A stretch of DNA of 64,000 nucleotides from positions 186,001 through 250,000 of the forward strand of contig JACQYI010000071.1 of assembly GCA_016208305.1 (NCBI GenBank), written 5' to 3'. The translations under genes and the position numbers were made by a program. The stretch comes from Oscillatoriophycideae cyanobacterium NC_groundwater_1537_Pr4_S-0.65um_50_18. Lineage in GTDB: Bacteria > Cyanobacteriota > Cyanobacteriia > Elainellales > Elainellaceae. The notes beneath the pieces were generated by a model. It was not told where the DNA came from, did not search any database, and saw nothing but the letters and a program-made list of their open reading frames with translations. Positions 48,802-57,423 of the stretch are shown piece after piece; positions within the stretch are counted from its first letter, which is position 1, and each line of letters opens with the position of its first letter.

Positions 48802-49490
48802 CGATTATCTTGACGAATGATGATGGCATCGATGCGCCAGGGTTGCGATCGCTCCTTCAGGTCACGACCCTCAGAAATATGAGGAATGTGGCGATCGTCG
48901 CTCCGCAGCGCCCTCACTCAGGCTGCGGTCATCAGGTCACGACCCACCGTCCTTTTCAGATTGAATGCCGTAATCCGGCTGAGTTTGCAGTAGATGGCAC
49001 ACCCGCCGACTGCACCCGCGTTTCTCTGAGCCATCTCTTTCAAGATGGTGTAGAGTTGGTTCTATCAGGGATCAATCCGGGTGGCAATCTCGGTGCTGAT
49101 GTCTATACTTCAGGAACCGTCGCAGCCGTTAGAGAGGCTGCCTTTCACCGAATTCCAGGCATTGCCATTTCACACTACATTCAGCGCAGGCGTCCAATCG
49201 ATTGGGATCTCGCGGCTCAACTTTGCCTCAAAGTTTTGGATAAGCTGATGTTTCAGCCGCTTCAGCCCAGAACTTACTGGAATGTGAATCTGCCTCACTT
49301 AGATATCGACTCTCCAGAACCAGAAATCATCATCTGCCCTCTCTGTACTCAGCCTCTGCCCTCTGCCTATCGGTTAGAAAAGGAGCATCTGCACTATGCT
49401 GGAGACTACGGTAAGCGCGCTCGTGACCCCGGCTCAGATGTAGATATTTGTTTTTCAGGACATATTGCTGTCACCCCGATTGAACTTTGA
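48798..49490 (+). CDS. surE: 5'/3'-nucleotidase SurE
   Basis: 230 residues. ILTNDDGIDAPGLRSL has the two metal-binding Asp residues, VAPQRPHSGCGHQVT is the second loop, VDGTPADCTRVSL the family core, and VLSGINPGGNLGADVYTSGTVAAVREA the Asn-containing signature. SurE dephosphorylates nucleoside monophosphates and short polyphosphates in stationary phase or stress. It is slightly shorter than the 250-residue average but complete. ATGA overlap with the gene before; the next gene begins about 40 bases on. Confidence 0.95.
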   Translation: MTIILTNDDGIDAPGLRSLLQVTTLRNMRNVAIVAPQRPHSGCGHQVTTHRPFQIECRNPAEFAVDGTPADCTRVSLSHLFQDGVELVLSGINPGGNLGADVYTSGTVAAVREAAFHRIPGIAISHYIQRRRPIDWDLAAQLCLKVLDKLMFQPLQPRTYWNVNLPHLDIDSPEPEIIICPLCTQPLPSAYRLEKEHLHYAGDYGKRARDPGSDVDICFSGHIAVTPIEL

Positions 49491-49530
49491 GGGCAGACTG
49501 GAGAAATCATCCTTCGTCACTTCACAGGCT

Positions 49531-50502
49531 ATGACCCAGCGATTTCAGTATCAGGCAATGCTTGCTCTACTCCTAAGCAGTCTGGCGATGACAACCGCCG
49601 CCTGTCAAGACAGTACCGCGAATTTGCTACAGCGATCGGATGCTGACTCGATCGCCTCTTCGCCTGCTGCCATTCCCTCGCCTCAAACTGCGGCTTCTCC
49701 CAAGGCTATTGCCGCAGCCGACAATGGTGACAACAATTACGAGAAAGCGATCGATCGGGCAACGGCTGCGGCAGCTATTACACAATCGGCTCAGTCTAAA
49801 GATGACTGGCGTTTGGTGGTCGATCGGTGGCAGCAGGCCATCCAATTCATGGGGACAATTCCCAAAACCAACAGTCGCTATGTCCAAGTGCAGAAGAAAC
49901 TAACGGAATATCGTCGCAATTTGGCCTATGCTCAGCAGCAGACGCGCCGCTCTACCGAGCCAACCCCTAGCCTGTCTGGTCGTGTGACGGTGCTATCGCC
50001 GCGATCGACTGCAACTCCCCAACCCTCTTTGTCGAGCGCTCGACCGATTGCGATTCCCCCCTCTACCGTTAATCAAACCCTGAGTCCTGCTGAAAATTTT
50101 CCGGCTGAGGTACGTTCTAGCTCAGCTCAGCCGCGCAGCTTTTCGGTGCCTATTATTCGCCGAGCAGGCAGCACGCCTGTGATTCAGGTCACGTTCAACG
50201 GCAATCAGTCTTTTGACATGATTGTTGATACGGGAGCCAGCGGCACTCTGATTACACGCGCGATGGCCAGCGCTCTGCGCGTCGTGCCTGTGGGTCAAGC
50301 CAGTGTAGATACTGCCAGCGAACGCAATGTCTCAGTGCCATTGGGCTACGTCAGCTCCATTAGCGTTGGGGGGGCGACGGCTCAAAACGTTCTTGTGGCC
50401 GTTGCAGGCCCACAGTTGAGCATTGGATTACTCGGTCACGATTTCTTTGGCAACTATGATGTCACCATCCGCCAAAATGAAGTGGAATTTAGAGAGCGCT
50501 AA
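49531..50502 (+). CDS. Retropepsin-like aspartic protease, lipoprotein
   Basis: The ATG at 49531 gives 323 residues, starting MTQRFQYQAML and followed by a lipobox (LAMTTAACQDS). A long Ser/Pro/Ala-rich linker with repeated acidic and basic patches spans about 30-200, and residues about 70-125 form a helical domain (DRATAAAAITQSAQSKDDWRLV, WQQAIQFMGTIP). The C-terminal 110 residues are a retroviral-type aspartic protease: VTFNGNQSFDMIVDTGASGTLIT, DTASERNVSVPLGY, and IGLLGHDFFGNYDVTI. A single DTGAS site means it must dimerise. The product is periplasmic, and substrates are unknown. The upstream frame from 49465 overlaps surE and is not needed. Confidence 0.85.
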   Translation: MTQRFQYQAMLALLLSSLAMTTAACQDSTANLLQRSDADSIASSPAAIPSPQTAASPKAIAAADNGDNNYEKAIDRATAAAAITQSAQSKDDWRLVVDRWQQAIQFMGTIPKTNSRYVQVQKKLTEYRRNLAYAQQQTRRSTEPTPSLSGRVTVLSPRSTATPQPSLSSARPIAIPPSTVNQTLSPAENFPAEVRSSSAQPRSFSVPIIRRAGSTPVIQVTFNGNQSFDMIVDTGASGTLITRAMASALRVVPVGQASVDTASERNVSVPLGYVSSISVGGATAQNVLVAVAGPQLSIGLLGHDFFGNYDVTIRQNEVEFRER

Positions 50503-50531
50503 ACCTTTGCCTCGTTCAGCGCTTAATCTGG

Positions 50532-50579
50532 CGATGAGATTGATATTGAGGCGCGCGCCCTTCAACATCAATCTCATCG
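50532..50579. terminator. 19-bp hairpin after the aspartic protease gene
   Basis: CGATGAGATTGATATTGAG pairs with TTCAACATCAATCTCATCG around GCGCGCGCCC, with one mismatch and one wobble. It sits 30 bases after the plus-strand stop and before the minus-strand stop at 50598, so it could act both ways. Confidence 0.72.
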
Positions 50580-50597
50580 ATCAAATCAGCCCAGTCT

Positions 50598-50759
50598 TTA
50601 TCTGTCTTCTCTGAGCAATTCGAGCAGACTGCTCTCCTGCTGTTGCCATTCAGGATGAGCGATTACAATAGCCGCGATCGCTCTCAGCCTCGCTAAATCC
50701 TGCTGTTTTTGTAGGTAGACTCTGGTCGCTTGATCCAGAATAGCGGTAGCGTCCATCAT
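50598..50759 (-). CDS. Small hypothetical protein, helical (53 aa)
   Basis: I shorten the 101-codon frame to the ATG at 50759 (MMDATAILDQATRVYL), because the extension runs through non-coding-looking sequence. The product is two amphipathic helices (ATAILDQATRVYLQKQQDLA and LRAIAAIVIAHPEWQQQESSLLE). No ribosome binding site is convincing. Small two-helix proteins of this shape are sometimes antitoxin-like or adaptor proteins, but there is no toxin gene next to it. Moderate doubt. Confidence 0.5.
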   Translation of the reverse strand: MMDATAILDQATRVYLQKQQDLARLRAIAAIVIAHPEWQQQESSLLELLREDR

Positions 50760-50874
50760 TTTAGGTGGGTTCTCAATCAGGAGGGGACTTACTGAATAAA
50801 GATGAGAAACTTGCACCATCTTGAACGTGAACGAGCCGCTCACTGTCCTTCGATTATTTAAAAACGCCCCCTCT

Positions 50875-50913
50875 AGGGTATTTTCTAGGGTGCAGTGCGC
50901 CAAAAAATACCCT
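50875..50913. terminator. 10-bp hairpin with GTGCAGTGCGCC tip
   Basis: AGGGTATTTT pairs with AAAATACCCT and inner bases can pair further (CTAGGGTGCAGTGCGCC). It lies 27 bases after the stop of the minus-strand gene 50940-51119, and is placed as its terminator. Confidence 0.62.
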
Positions 50914-50939
50914 GGTTTTCACTCTCTGGGCAGTAGCGA

Positions 50940-51119
50940 TTAACCTGGAGATTCTATATGACTAAGGTGTTGTGTCTGCTGCTGCCACTTTTGAACCAGT
51001 TCTGTTCTTTCCCAGGTTGGCAGGCTGTTGTAGTCTGCCATGGTTAGTCCTTGTTCATCGAGAAAAGCTGCTAACTCTTGCAGAGTCGGTTGAGGAGGAC
51101 GGCTAGCGTGAAGTTCCAT
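50940..51119 (-). CDS. Small hypothetical protein (59 aa)
   Basis: The start ATG (complement of 51117-51119) has AAGGAAG 8 bases upstream, a good ribosome binding site. The protein begins MELHASRPPQPTLQELAAFL and continues with DEQGLTMADYNSLPTWERTE and LVQKWQQQTQHL, three predicted helices with an acidic and a Gln-rich face. No family is recognised. A hairpin follows the stop. The combination of good ribosome binding site, terminator and protein-like composition makes this a credible small gene. Confidence 0.62.
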   Translation of the reverse strand: MELHASRPPQPTLQELAAFLDEQGLTMADYNSLPTWERTELVQKWQQQTQHLSHIESPG

Positions 51120-51568
51120 AACTTTGCTTCCTTGTGTTAGATGTAGCGAATTTGTAACGAAGTTTCAACGTTCTTTGGTAACGCGAACGGTGTAATCTCA
51201 TAATCGCCAACCTTCGTTTGATTTGGGGTTGATTGTGTATAAATTTAATACAAATGTTATTAAGAAGAGGGCTTCATCCTGATGAGTGCACTCTGAATTT
51301 GTACCTAAGATAGGGGACAACACTGACTTTGAAAGGGCAGTATTGCTAATCTTTTTGAAAATTGTCCGAGTTTTTGAGTACAACGTAGAGTACACCTGAG
51401 CGTCTTTCATTCACAGTTTGAACTTTGATTAAGCGATTAATGAAGCAATGAATTCAGGCGTTTCGATTGCCTGGGCAAAAAAGTTGCTTGATGCACCTCT
51501 GACTCGCATCGGCGGATCAAAACTCGATATTGCCACAGCTATCCAGATCAGTTCCCGGAACAAAGCCT
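51120..51568. other. Non-coding leader of the CheB-CheR hybrid gene
   Basis: Roughly 450 bases with low-quality short frames. On the minus strand a 70-codon frame (51198-51410) has no ribosome binding site and I reject it. The A/T-rich stretch 51230-51370 may hold a promoter for the long plus-strand gene. No repeats or hairpins of the local family are here. Confidence 0.5.
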
Positions 51569-54500
51569 ATGTCTTCTGAAGATAGCGCTGACCGATCGCC
51601 TGTTGATTCTGCTGAATCTACCGAGGGCATCAAGAACATAGATGCAGCCAACCGCTCAATTCGGGTAGTGGGTATTGGGGCATCGGCAGGCGGGCTGGAG
51701 GCATTCACCCAATTGCTCCGCCACTTGCCCACCGATACGGGCATGGCATTCGTGCTGATTCAGCATTTAGACCCAACCCACAAAAGTCTGCTGACTGAGC
51801 TACTGGCGAGAGAAACCCAAATGCCCGTTAGCGAGGTGACGACAGGTTTGGCGATCGCGCCCAATCAGGTCTATGTGATTCCGCCCAACCGCAAGATGAT
51901 CTTGGTGGGCAATGCCCTCGAACTCTCAGCCCGTGAGGCTCATGGCAAGCCGATGCCAGTGGATACGTTTTTTCAATCGTTAGCCCTGGAGCGGGGTAGT
52001 GATGCGATCGGGGTTGTGTTATCGGGAACCGATGGCGATGGCGCAGTGAGTTTAGAGGCCATCAAAGCCGCAGGAGGAATCACCTTTGCGCAAGACATGG
52101 CCTCGTCGCAATTTGGCGGCATGCCACAAAGTGCAGTTGACACAGGGCAGGTAGATTTTGTGCTGCCGCCGCCCCAGATCGCGGAGGAGTTGGGCAAGAT
52201 TAGCCGCCGTGAGGGTACCCAAATCCCAACGGCTACGCCGCCGATCAACTCGCCGGATCCCATCTCGCTCAGCCAGGTGTTTACGCTGCTCCGGGCGGCA
52301 ACAGGGGTTGACTTTACAGACTATAAACAGGCTACTCTCAATCGACGAATTTTGCGGCGCATGGCGTTGCATCGGCTCGAACGGCTAGAAGAGTACGTGA
52401 CCTACCTTCAGGCCAACCCGGCTGAATTGCAGGCGCTGCAACAGGATTTGTTGATTAACGTCACCAGCTTTTTTCGAGATCCCGAAGCGTTCCAAATTTT
52501 GAAAGCGCAGGTGTTTCCCCGGATGATTCAGCATCAATCAGCCGACTCTCCCCTGCGTATTTGGGTGGCGGGCTGTGCGACCGGGCAAGAAGCCTACTCG
52601 ATCGCCATTTGCCTTTTGGAGTTTCTTGAAGATCAGATCACGCAACCGCAAATTCAGATTTTTGCCACCGATTTGAATGAAACGGCCATCGAAATCGCGC
52701 GTGCTGGCATCTACAAAGCAAGTGAGGTGGCAGGGGTTTCACCTGAGCAACTGCGGCAATTCTTCACGCCGATTGAAGGTCGCTATCAGATTGGCAAGGC
52801 TGTGCGTGAACTCTGTGTGTTTGCTAAACAAAACCTGATTAGCGATCCTCCCTTTTCGGCTCTAGACCTGATTAGCTGCCGCAACGTGCTGATTTATCTG
52901 GGAACCAGTCTGCAAAGGCGGGTGTTGCCGACCTTTCACTATGGGCTAAAGCCGCTGGGTTATCTCATGTTGGGCACTTCGGAAACCGTAGACGGATTTA
53001 CCGATCTCTTTGCCCCGATCGACACAAAGTACAAAATCTATGCCAAAAAACTGGCTCCTGCTCGGCTAAATCTGAGTCTTATCCAGCCGAATCCGATCAA
53101 AAGCACCTACCTCCCGACCCCCATGACCGATGACGCCACCCATGAACTCAACCTGCAACAGACAGCAGATCGCATTGTTTGGGAGCGATATGCACCCGCC
53201 GGGGTGGTCATCAATGCCGATCTAGAAATTCTGCAATTTCGGGGAGACACCCGTTCCTATCTATCTCCTGCTCCTGGCAAGCCCAGCTTTGACTTGCTCA
53301 AAATGGCGCATCCAGACCTGAGGCTAGAGCTGCGTGCCGCCTTGCGTCAGGCCAAAAAGCAAAATAGCCTTGTGCGAAAACAGGGTTTGCGGGTTGCTGG
53401 AGTCGCTACATCCAGCGGCATCAGTATTGAGGTGATTCCCTTCCGGCTGCCTCTGAGCGAAGACCGCTATTTTCTGGTTTTGTTTGAGGCGACTCCCCTT
53501 TCTCTGACTGGCATAGAAGAGGCTGCCCCTGCCCCCGCTCGCAGAAGCTCGAAACAGGCGATCGCAGAGCAACGCATCCTTCATCTGATGCATGAACTAG
53601 AAGAAACAAAAGCTCACCTGCAAACGATCATTGAGGAGCAGGAAGCCAGCAATCAAGATCTGCGGGTGGCAAATGAGGAAATTCTCTCTAGTAATGAGGA
53701 GCTGCAAAGTACCAACGAGGAATTGCAAACGGCAAAAGAGGAAATTCAAGCCTCGAATGAAGAGTTGAGAACCGTTAACGATGAACTTCGGAGTCGCAGT
53801 CTGGAGTCCGATCGATTCAATAATGATCTGGTGAATATTCTCAATAGCGCCACGCTGCCAATCTTAATCTTGGGAATTGATCTGAAGATTTGGCGGTTTA
53901 CGCCGATGGCTGAGCAGTTGTTCAACCTGATCCCAACTGATGTCGGGCGATCGTTTAGCGACATTCGCCACAACCTCAACTTAGCGAATCTGGAGCAGTT
54001 AACGCTGCATGTGATCGATACGCTCAATATTCATCAGCAAGAGGTGCAAGATCAAGAGGGGCATTGGTATAACCTGATCATCCGTCCCTACAAAACCAGA
54101 GACAATCAGATCATGGGAGGTGTGATTGTGCTGGTTGATATTGATGCATTAAAACACAGCGCTCAGCAGCTTCAGGAAGCGCGTAACTACGCCACCGCCA
54201 TTGTAGAAACTGTGGCCGCCCCGCTGATGGTTCTGAATGCTGATCTGCATGTCGTCACAGCCAATCGCGCTTTCTACGAGATGTTTCAAGTGTCATCGGC
54301 TCAGACTGAAAACCGCCTGCTCTACGATCTGGGCAATCGTCATTGGGATATTCCGCAACTGCGATCGCTGCTCGAAGCCACCCTCACGCAAAATATTCCG
54401 TTCCAAAACTTTGAAGTGGCGTTTGAGTTTGCCCCCCTTGGGCGCAAGACTCTGCTGCTTAATGCGCGACAGATCTTGAACTCTAACGATCGCCATCTGA

Positions 54501-55759
54501 TTTTGTTGGCGATCGAAGATATTACTGAGCGGCAGCAGTTTGAGGCAGAACGCACGCAGCTTTTGACGCAAGAGCAAGCCTCGCGGGCGACTGCTGAAGC
54601 AGCTAGCCGAGCCAAGGATGTCTTTTTATCGGTGCTTTCTCATGAGCTACGCAACCCCCTCAATGCTATTTTGGGCTGGTCTGAACTGCTGCGAGAGGGG
54701 CTTTTGAGTGAGGACGAAATTCAGCCTGCTTTAGAAATTATTGAGCGCAACGCCAAGATTCAAAATCAGCTTATCAGCGATCTTTTAGATATTTCTCGCA
54801 TCATTTCAGGGCGACTCAGCTTAGATGCCAAATTGATGGATCTCGATTACGTGATTGAGACGGCGATCGAAACAGTTTCGCTGGAAGCCCAGGCTAAAAA
54901 TATTGAGATTGTCACCCGGCTAGAGCTTCTCTCTCAAGGCATTTGGGGTGATGCCGTTCGTCTACAGCAGGTGATCTGGAATATTCTGGCTAACGCCATT
55001 AAATTTACGCCTGCGGGCGGACGAGTCGAAGTTGAGTTGTCGCTTGTGATGGCCGTCGAGCCGACTTCGACCCTCTCGCTTCCCTATGCTCAGATCCAAA
55101 TCAGCGACACGGGGGAGGGCATTAGCGCCGACTTTTTGCCCTATGTGTTCGATCGCTTTCTTCAGGCAGATGGCTCTTATACCCGTGCCTACGGCGGGCT
55201 GGGCATTGGGCTAACGATTGTTCAGCATCTTGTCGAGCTGCATGGCGGCACTGTTCAGGCTGCAAGCCCAGGAGAAGGGCAAGGCGCCACCTTTACGATT
55301 AAGCTGCCGCTCGTCGATCAGCCAGAAGATCCTGTTCTGCTTAGCCCGCCAGAGCTGCTAGAAGAAGCTTTGCCGACGCTCTCAGGCTTGAGCCTGTTGG
55401 TCGTAGATGATGAAGCGGATGTGCGAACCTTGCTGAGTAAAATCCTCGAACAGCATGGAGCTGCTGTTACGGCAGTTGCCTCGACTCATGCGGCGCTTCA
55501 GGCGTTGGCCGCAGAGCAGTTTGATGTGATTCTCTGCGACATTGGCATGCCAGAGCAGGATGGAATTGCTCTGATTCGGCAGCTGAGGCAGCTCGGTGAT
55601 ACAGCCGGCGGAAAAACTCCTGCTATTGCGCTGACTGCCTATGTGAGTGATGTAGACCAAAGAGCCGCACTGGCCGCAGGGTTTCAAATCCATTTAGCCA
55701 AACCGGTTAAGTCCGATCATCTGGTGGCGATCGTTGCTAACCTGGCTGGTCGAACTTAA
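51569..55759 (+). CDS. CheB-CheR-PAS-histidine kinase-receiver hybrid
   Basis: About 1396 residues from the ATG at 51569 (a TTG at 51530 is possible). Residues about 30-220: CheB methylesterase (VVGIGASAGGLEAF with Ser, LIQHLDPTHKSLL with His, VLSGTDGDGAVSLEAI with Asp). Residues about 230-500: CheR methyltransferase (FFRDPEAFQILKAQVFP, VAGCATGQEAYSIA for SAM, SCRNVLIYL). A coiled coil rich in NEELQSTNEELQT follows (about 675-755), then two PAS domains, HisKA (FLSVLSHELRNPLNAILGW), HATPase (NAIKFTPAGGRVEVEL, GLGIGLTIVQHLVELHGG) and a receiver with phospho-acceptor in CDIGMPEQDG. Such proteins methylate and demethylate unknown partners in a two-component path. The cell-surface or cytosolic target is not known; there is no membrane segment. 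Confidence 0.94.
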   Translation: MSSEDSADRSPVDSAESTEGIKNIDAANRSIRVVGIGASAGGLEAFTQLLRHLPTDTGMAFVLIQHLDPTHKSLLTELLARETQMPVSEVTTGLAIAPNQVYVIPPNRKMILVGNALELSAREAHGKPMPVDTFFQSLALERGSDAIGVVLSGTDGDGAVSLEAIKAAGGITFAQDMASSQFGGMPQSAVDTGQVDFVLPPPQIAEELGKISRREGTQIPTATPPINSPDPISLSQVFTLLRAATGVDFTDYKQATLNRRILRRMALHRLERLEEYVTYLQANPAELQALQQDLLINVTSFFRDPEAFQILKAQVFPRMIQHQSADSPLRIWVAGCATGQEAYSIAICLLEFLEDQITQPQIQIFATDLNETAIEIARAGIYKASEVAGVSPEQLRQFFTPIEGRYQIGKAVRELCVFAKQNLISDPPFSALDLISCRNVLIYLGTSLQRRVLPTFHYGLKPLGYLMLGTSETVDGFTDLFAPIDTKYKIYAKKLAPARLNLSLIQPNPIKSTYLPTPMTDDATHELNLQQTADRIVWERYAPAGVVINADLEILQFRGDTRSYLSPAPGKPSFDLLKMAHPDLRLELRAALRQAKKQNSLVRKQGLRVAGVATSSGISIEVIPFRLPLSEDRYFLVLFEATPLSLTGIEEAAPAPARRSSKQAIAEQRILHLMHELEETKAHLQTIIEEQEASNQDLRVANEEILSSNEELQSTNEELQTAKEEIQASNEELRTVNDELRSRSLESDRFNNDLVNILNSATLPILILGIDLKIWRFTPMAEQLFNLIPTDVGRSFSDIRHNLNLANLEQLTLHVIDTLNIHQQEVQDQEGHWYNLIIRPYKTRDNQIMGGVIVLVDIDALKHSAQQLQEARNYATAIVETVAAPLMVLNADLHVVTANRAFYEMFQVSSAQTENRLLYDLGNRHWDIPQLRSLLEATLTQNIPFQNFEVAFEFAPLGRKTLLLNARQILNSNDRHLILLAIEDITERQQFEAERTQLLTQEQASRATAEAASRAKDVFLSVLSHELRNPLNAILGWSELLREGLLSEDEIQPALEIIERNAKIQNQLISDLLDISRIISGRLSLDAKLMDLDYVIETAIETVSLEAQAKNIEIVTRLELLSQGIWGDAVRLQQVIWNILANAIKFTPAGGRVEVELSLVMAVEPTSTLSLPYAQIQISDTGEGISADFLPYVFDRFLQADGSYTRAYGGLGIGLTIVQHLVELHGGTVQAASPGEGQGATFTIKLPLVDQPEDPVLLSPPELLEEALPTLSGLSLLVVDDEADVRTLLSKILEQHGAAVTAVASTHAALQALAAEQFDVILCDIGMPEQDGIALIRQLRQLGDTAGGKTPAIALTAYVSDVDQRAALAAGFQIHLAKPVKSDHLVAIVANLAGRT

Positions 55760-55912
55760 AAGGGCACTCATCCGTTCTTTTTAAAAAGACTTGGCTAATC
55801 TAGAGCATCCCCTAGAAAATTTGGTGTCGTTCTTTACAGAATCTAGCAGGTGAAACAGCCTAAGAATGAAACCTATATTCAACTTTATACAGGGCTAGAG
55901 AGCAATTACGCA

Positions 55913-57205
55913 ATGAGCTTAACAACAGAACCGGAGACCATAACTTCTGCACAGGCGTCTGAAGACTATCCCCTTTCGGCAGTTCCGATGAGTGCGCGAA
56001 AACCTATCTGGTCGCTCGCTCCACTCCTGATGGGGTTCGCGCTCGTCTCTACCACGATGATTTCTGGGGGCACGATTGGCCCTGCATTTGGCTTTACCGA
56101 TCTGATTTGGATCGTTGTAATTGGCAACGTGATTTTGGGATCTTACTGTGCTGCCTTGGGCTATATTGCCTACAAAAGCGGACTGTCAACGGTGCTAATG
56201 TCACGGTTTAGCTTTGGTAATTTTGGCTCTCGCTGGGTCGATTTCATCCTCGGCTTTACCCAAATTGGTTGGTATGCGGTGACAAATGCGTTCGTTGCAG
56301 ATGCCTTAACCAGTTTACTGGGTCTACCCCCCAGCTTTAAGTGGATATTGATCGTTGTGGCAACCTATGGGTTTTGCGTGACGGCCTATATTGGTTACAC
56401 CGCTATGGACTGGCTGAGTCGGCTGGCGGTACCTGCCATGCTGGTACTGATTGCAATCAGCTTGTTCCTAGGCGTGCGTGATGCAGGCGATCTATTTGCT
56501 CTCCAGCCCACTCAGGAGCTGTCGTTTAACGCAGCATTGGCGATCGCCATCGGCACCTTTATCTCTGGCGGAACGCAGGCAACGAACTGGAGTCGATTTG
56601 CTGACTCTGCCAAAAACGCGGTTGTGAGTACGCTGCTATCGTTCACCTTCATCAACGGACTGCTGATTTTCACGGGCGCATTTTGCACATTGGTTTACGG
56701 CTCCAGCGATTTGATCCAGGCTATGGGCAAGCAAGGGCTACTATTCTGGGGTCTGATTTTGCTGATCTTGAACGTGTGGACAACGCAAGACAACACGATC
56801 TATGCCTTCTCAGTAGCAGGAACTAACTTCTTTCGCACTAGCAAGCGTCATGCGTTTGTTTTGGGTGGCGCGACGCTGGCTCTGGTGTTTGCCTTGACGG
56901 GGCTTTACGAAGGTCTGATTAGCTATCTCATCTTCTTGGGCGCGGTGATTCCTCCGGTTGGGGGGATCATCATGGCTGATTTCTGGATCAGACATCGGGG
57001 GCAGTTCCCTTCGCTAGAAAGCCGCCTACCTGCCTTTAATTGGGCGGGTGTAGTTTCCTACATTACGGCTTCGGTAATCGCCTACTTCTCAGGCCAAGCC
57101 AATCTGGGAATTGGGCCGCTGAATGGCGTAATTGTAGCGGCTGTTCTTTACATTGTTTTGTCTAAGCTGATTCCCCAGCCTGTCCACACCCGTGAAATCA
57201 TGTAA
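55913..57205 (+). CDS. codB: NCS1-family cytosine/purine permease, CodB-like
   Basis: I prefer the ATG at 55913 (AGAGAG upstream; 430 residues) to the GTG at 55850. About 12 membrane helices are visible, starting with WSLAPLLMGFALVSTTMIS and ISGGTIGPAFG, the NCS1 substrate motif region. IGWYAVTNAFVADAL and GTFISGGTQATNWSRFADSA carry the conserved Gln, Asn and Trp that shape the nucleobase site in this family. LWGLILLILNVWTTQDNTIYAFSVAG matches the CodB/FurD subgroup. It should import cytosine or related bases with a cation across the plasma membrane. A terminator hairpin follows. Confidence 0.88.
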   Translation: MSLTTEPETITSAQASEDYPLSAVPMSARKPIWSLAPLLMGFALVSTTMISGGTIGPAFGFTDLIWIVVIGNVILGSYCAALGYIAYKSGLSTVLMSRFSFGNFGSRWVDFILGFTQIGWYAVTNAFVADALTSLLGLPPSFKWILIVVATYGFCVTAYIGYTAMDWLSRLAVPAMLVLIAISLFLGVRDAGDLFALQPTQELSFNAALAIAIGTFISGGTQATNWSRFADSAKNAVVSTLLSFTFINGLLIFTGAFCTLVYGSSDLIQAMGKQGLLFWGLILLILNVWTTQDNTIYAFSVAGTNFFRTSKRHAFVLGGATLALVFALTGLYEGLISYLIFLGAVIPPVGGIIMADFWIRHRGQFPSLESRLPAFNWAGVVSYITASVIAYFSGQANLGIGPLNGVIVAAVLYIVLSKLIPQPVHTREIM

Positions 57206-57274
57206 TACAAAACTGATTCGCTATCTCGACGGACAACAGACAACAAAATAGGATTTCTCTCAAGACTAAAAACG

Positions 57275-57306
57275 GATGACCCGGTTAAGTCGGTCATTGG
57301 GTCATC
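57275..57306. terminator. 8-bp hairpin after the permease gene
   Basis: GATGACCC and GGGTCATC enclose 16 bases, placed about 70 bases after the permease stop. Weaker than the neighbours but in the right place for the plus strand. Confidence 0.5.
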
Positions 57307-57358
57307 TGTCTACGATTCACGCAGTCTTTTAACTAACGATCGCCATAGGGTTTTCTTC

Positions 57359-57407
57359 AAAAAAGATTTTTGGGGATGCGCTCTGCGCATCCCCAAAAAT
57401 CTTTTTT
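57359..57407. terminator. Perfect 22-bp hairpin, GCGCTCTGCGC tip
   Basis: AAAAAAGATTTTTGGGGATG then CG pairs exactly with 57386-57407 around CTCTG. It is the best example of the GCGC-tipped family, with A6/T6 ends that serve transcription from both sides. It ends 17 bases before the minus-strand stop at 57424. Confidence 0.82.
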
Positions 57408-57423
57408 GCTTACTTTGCGTAAT

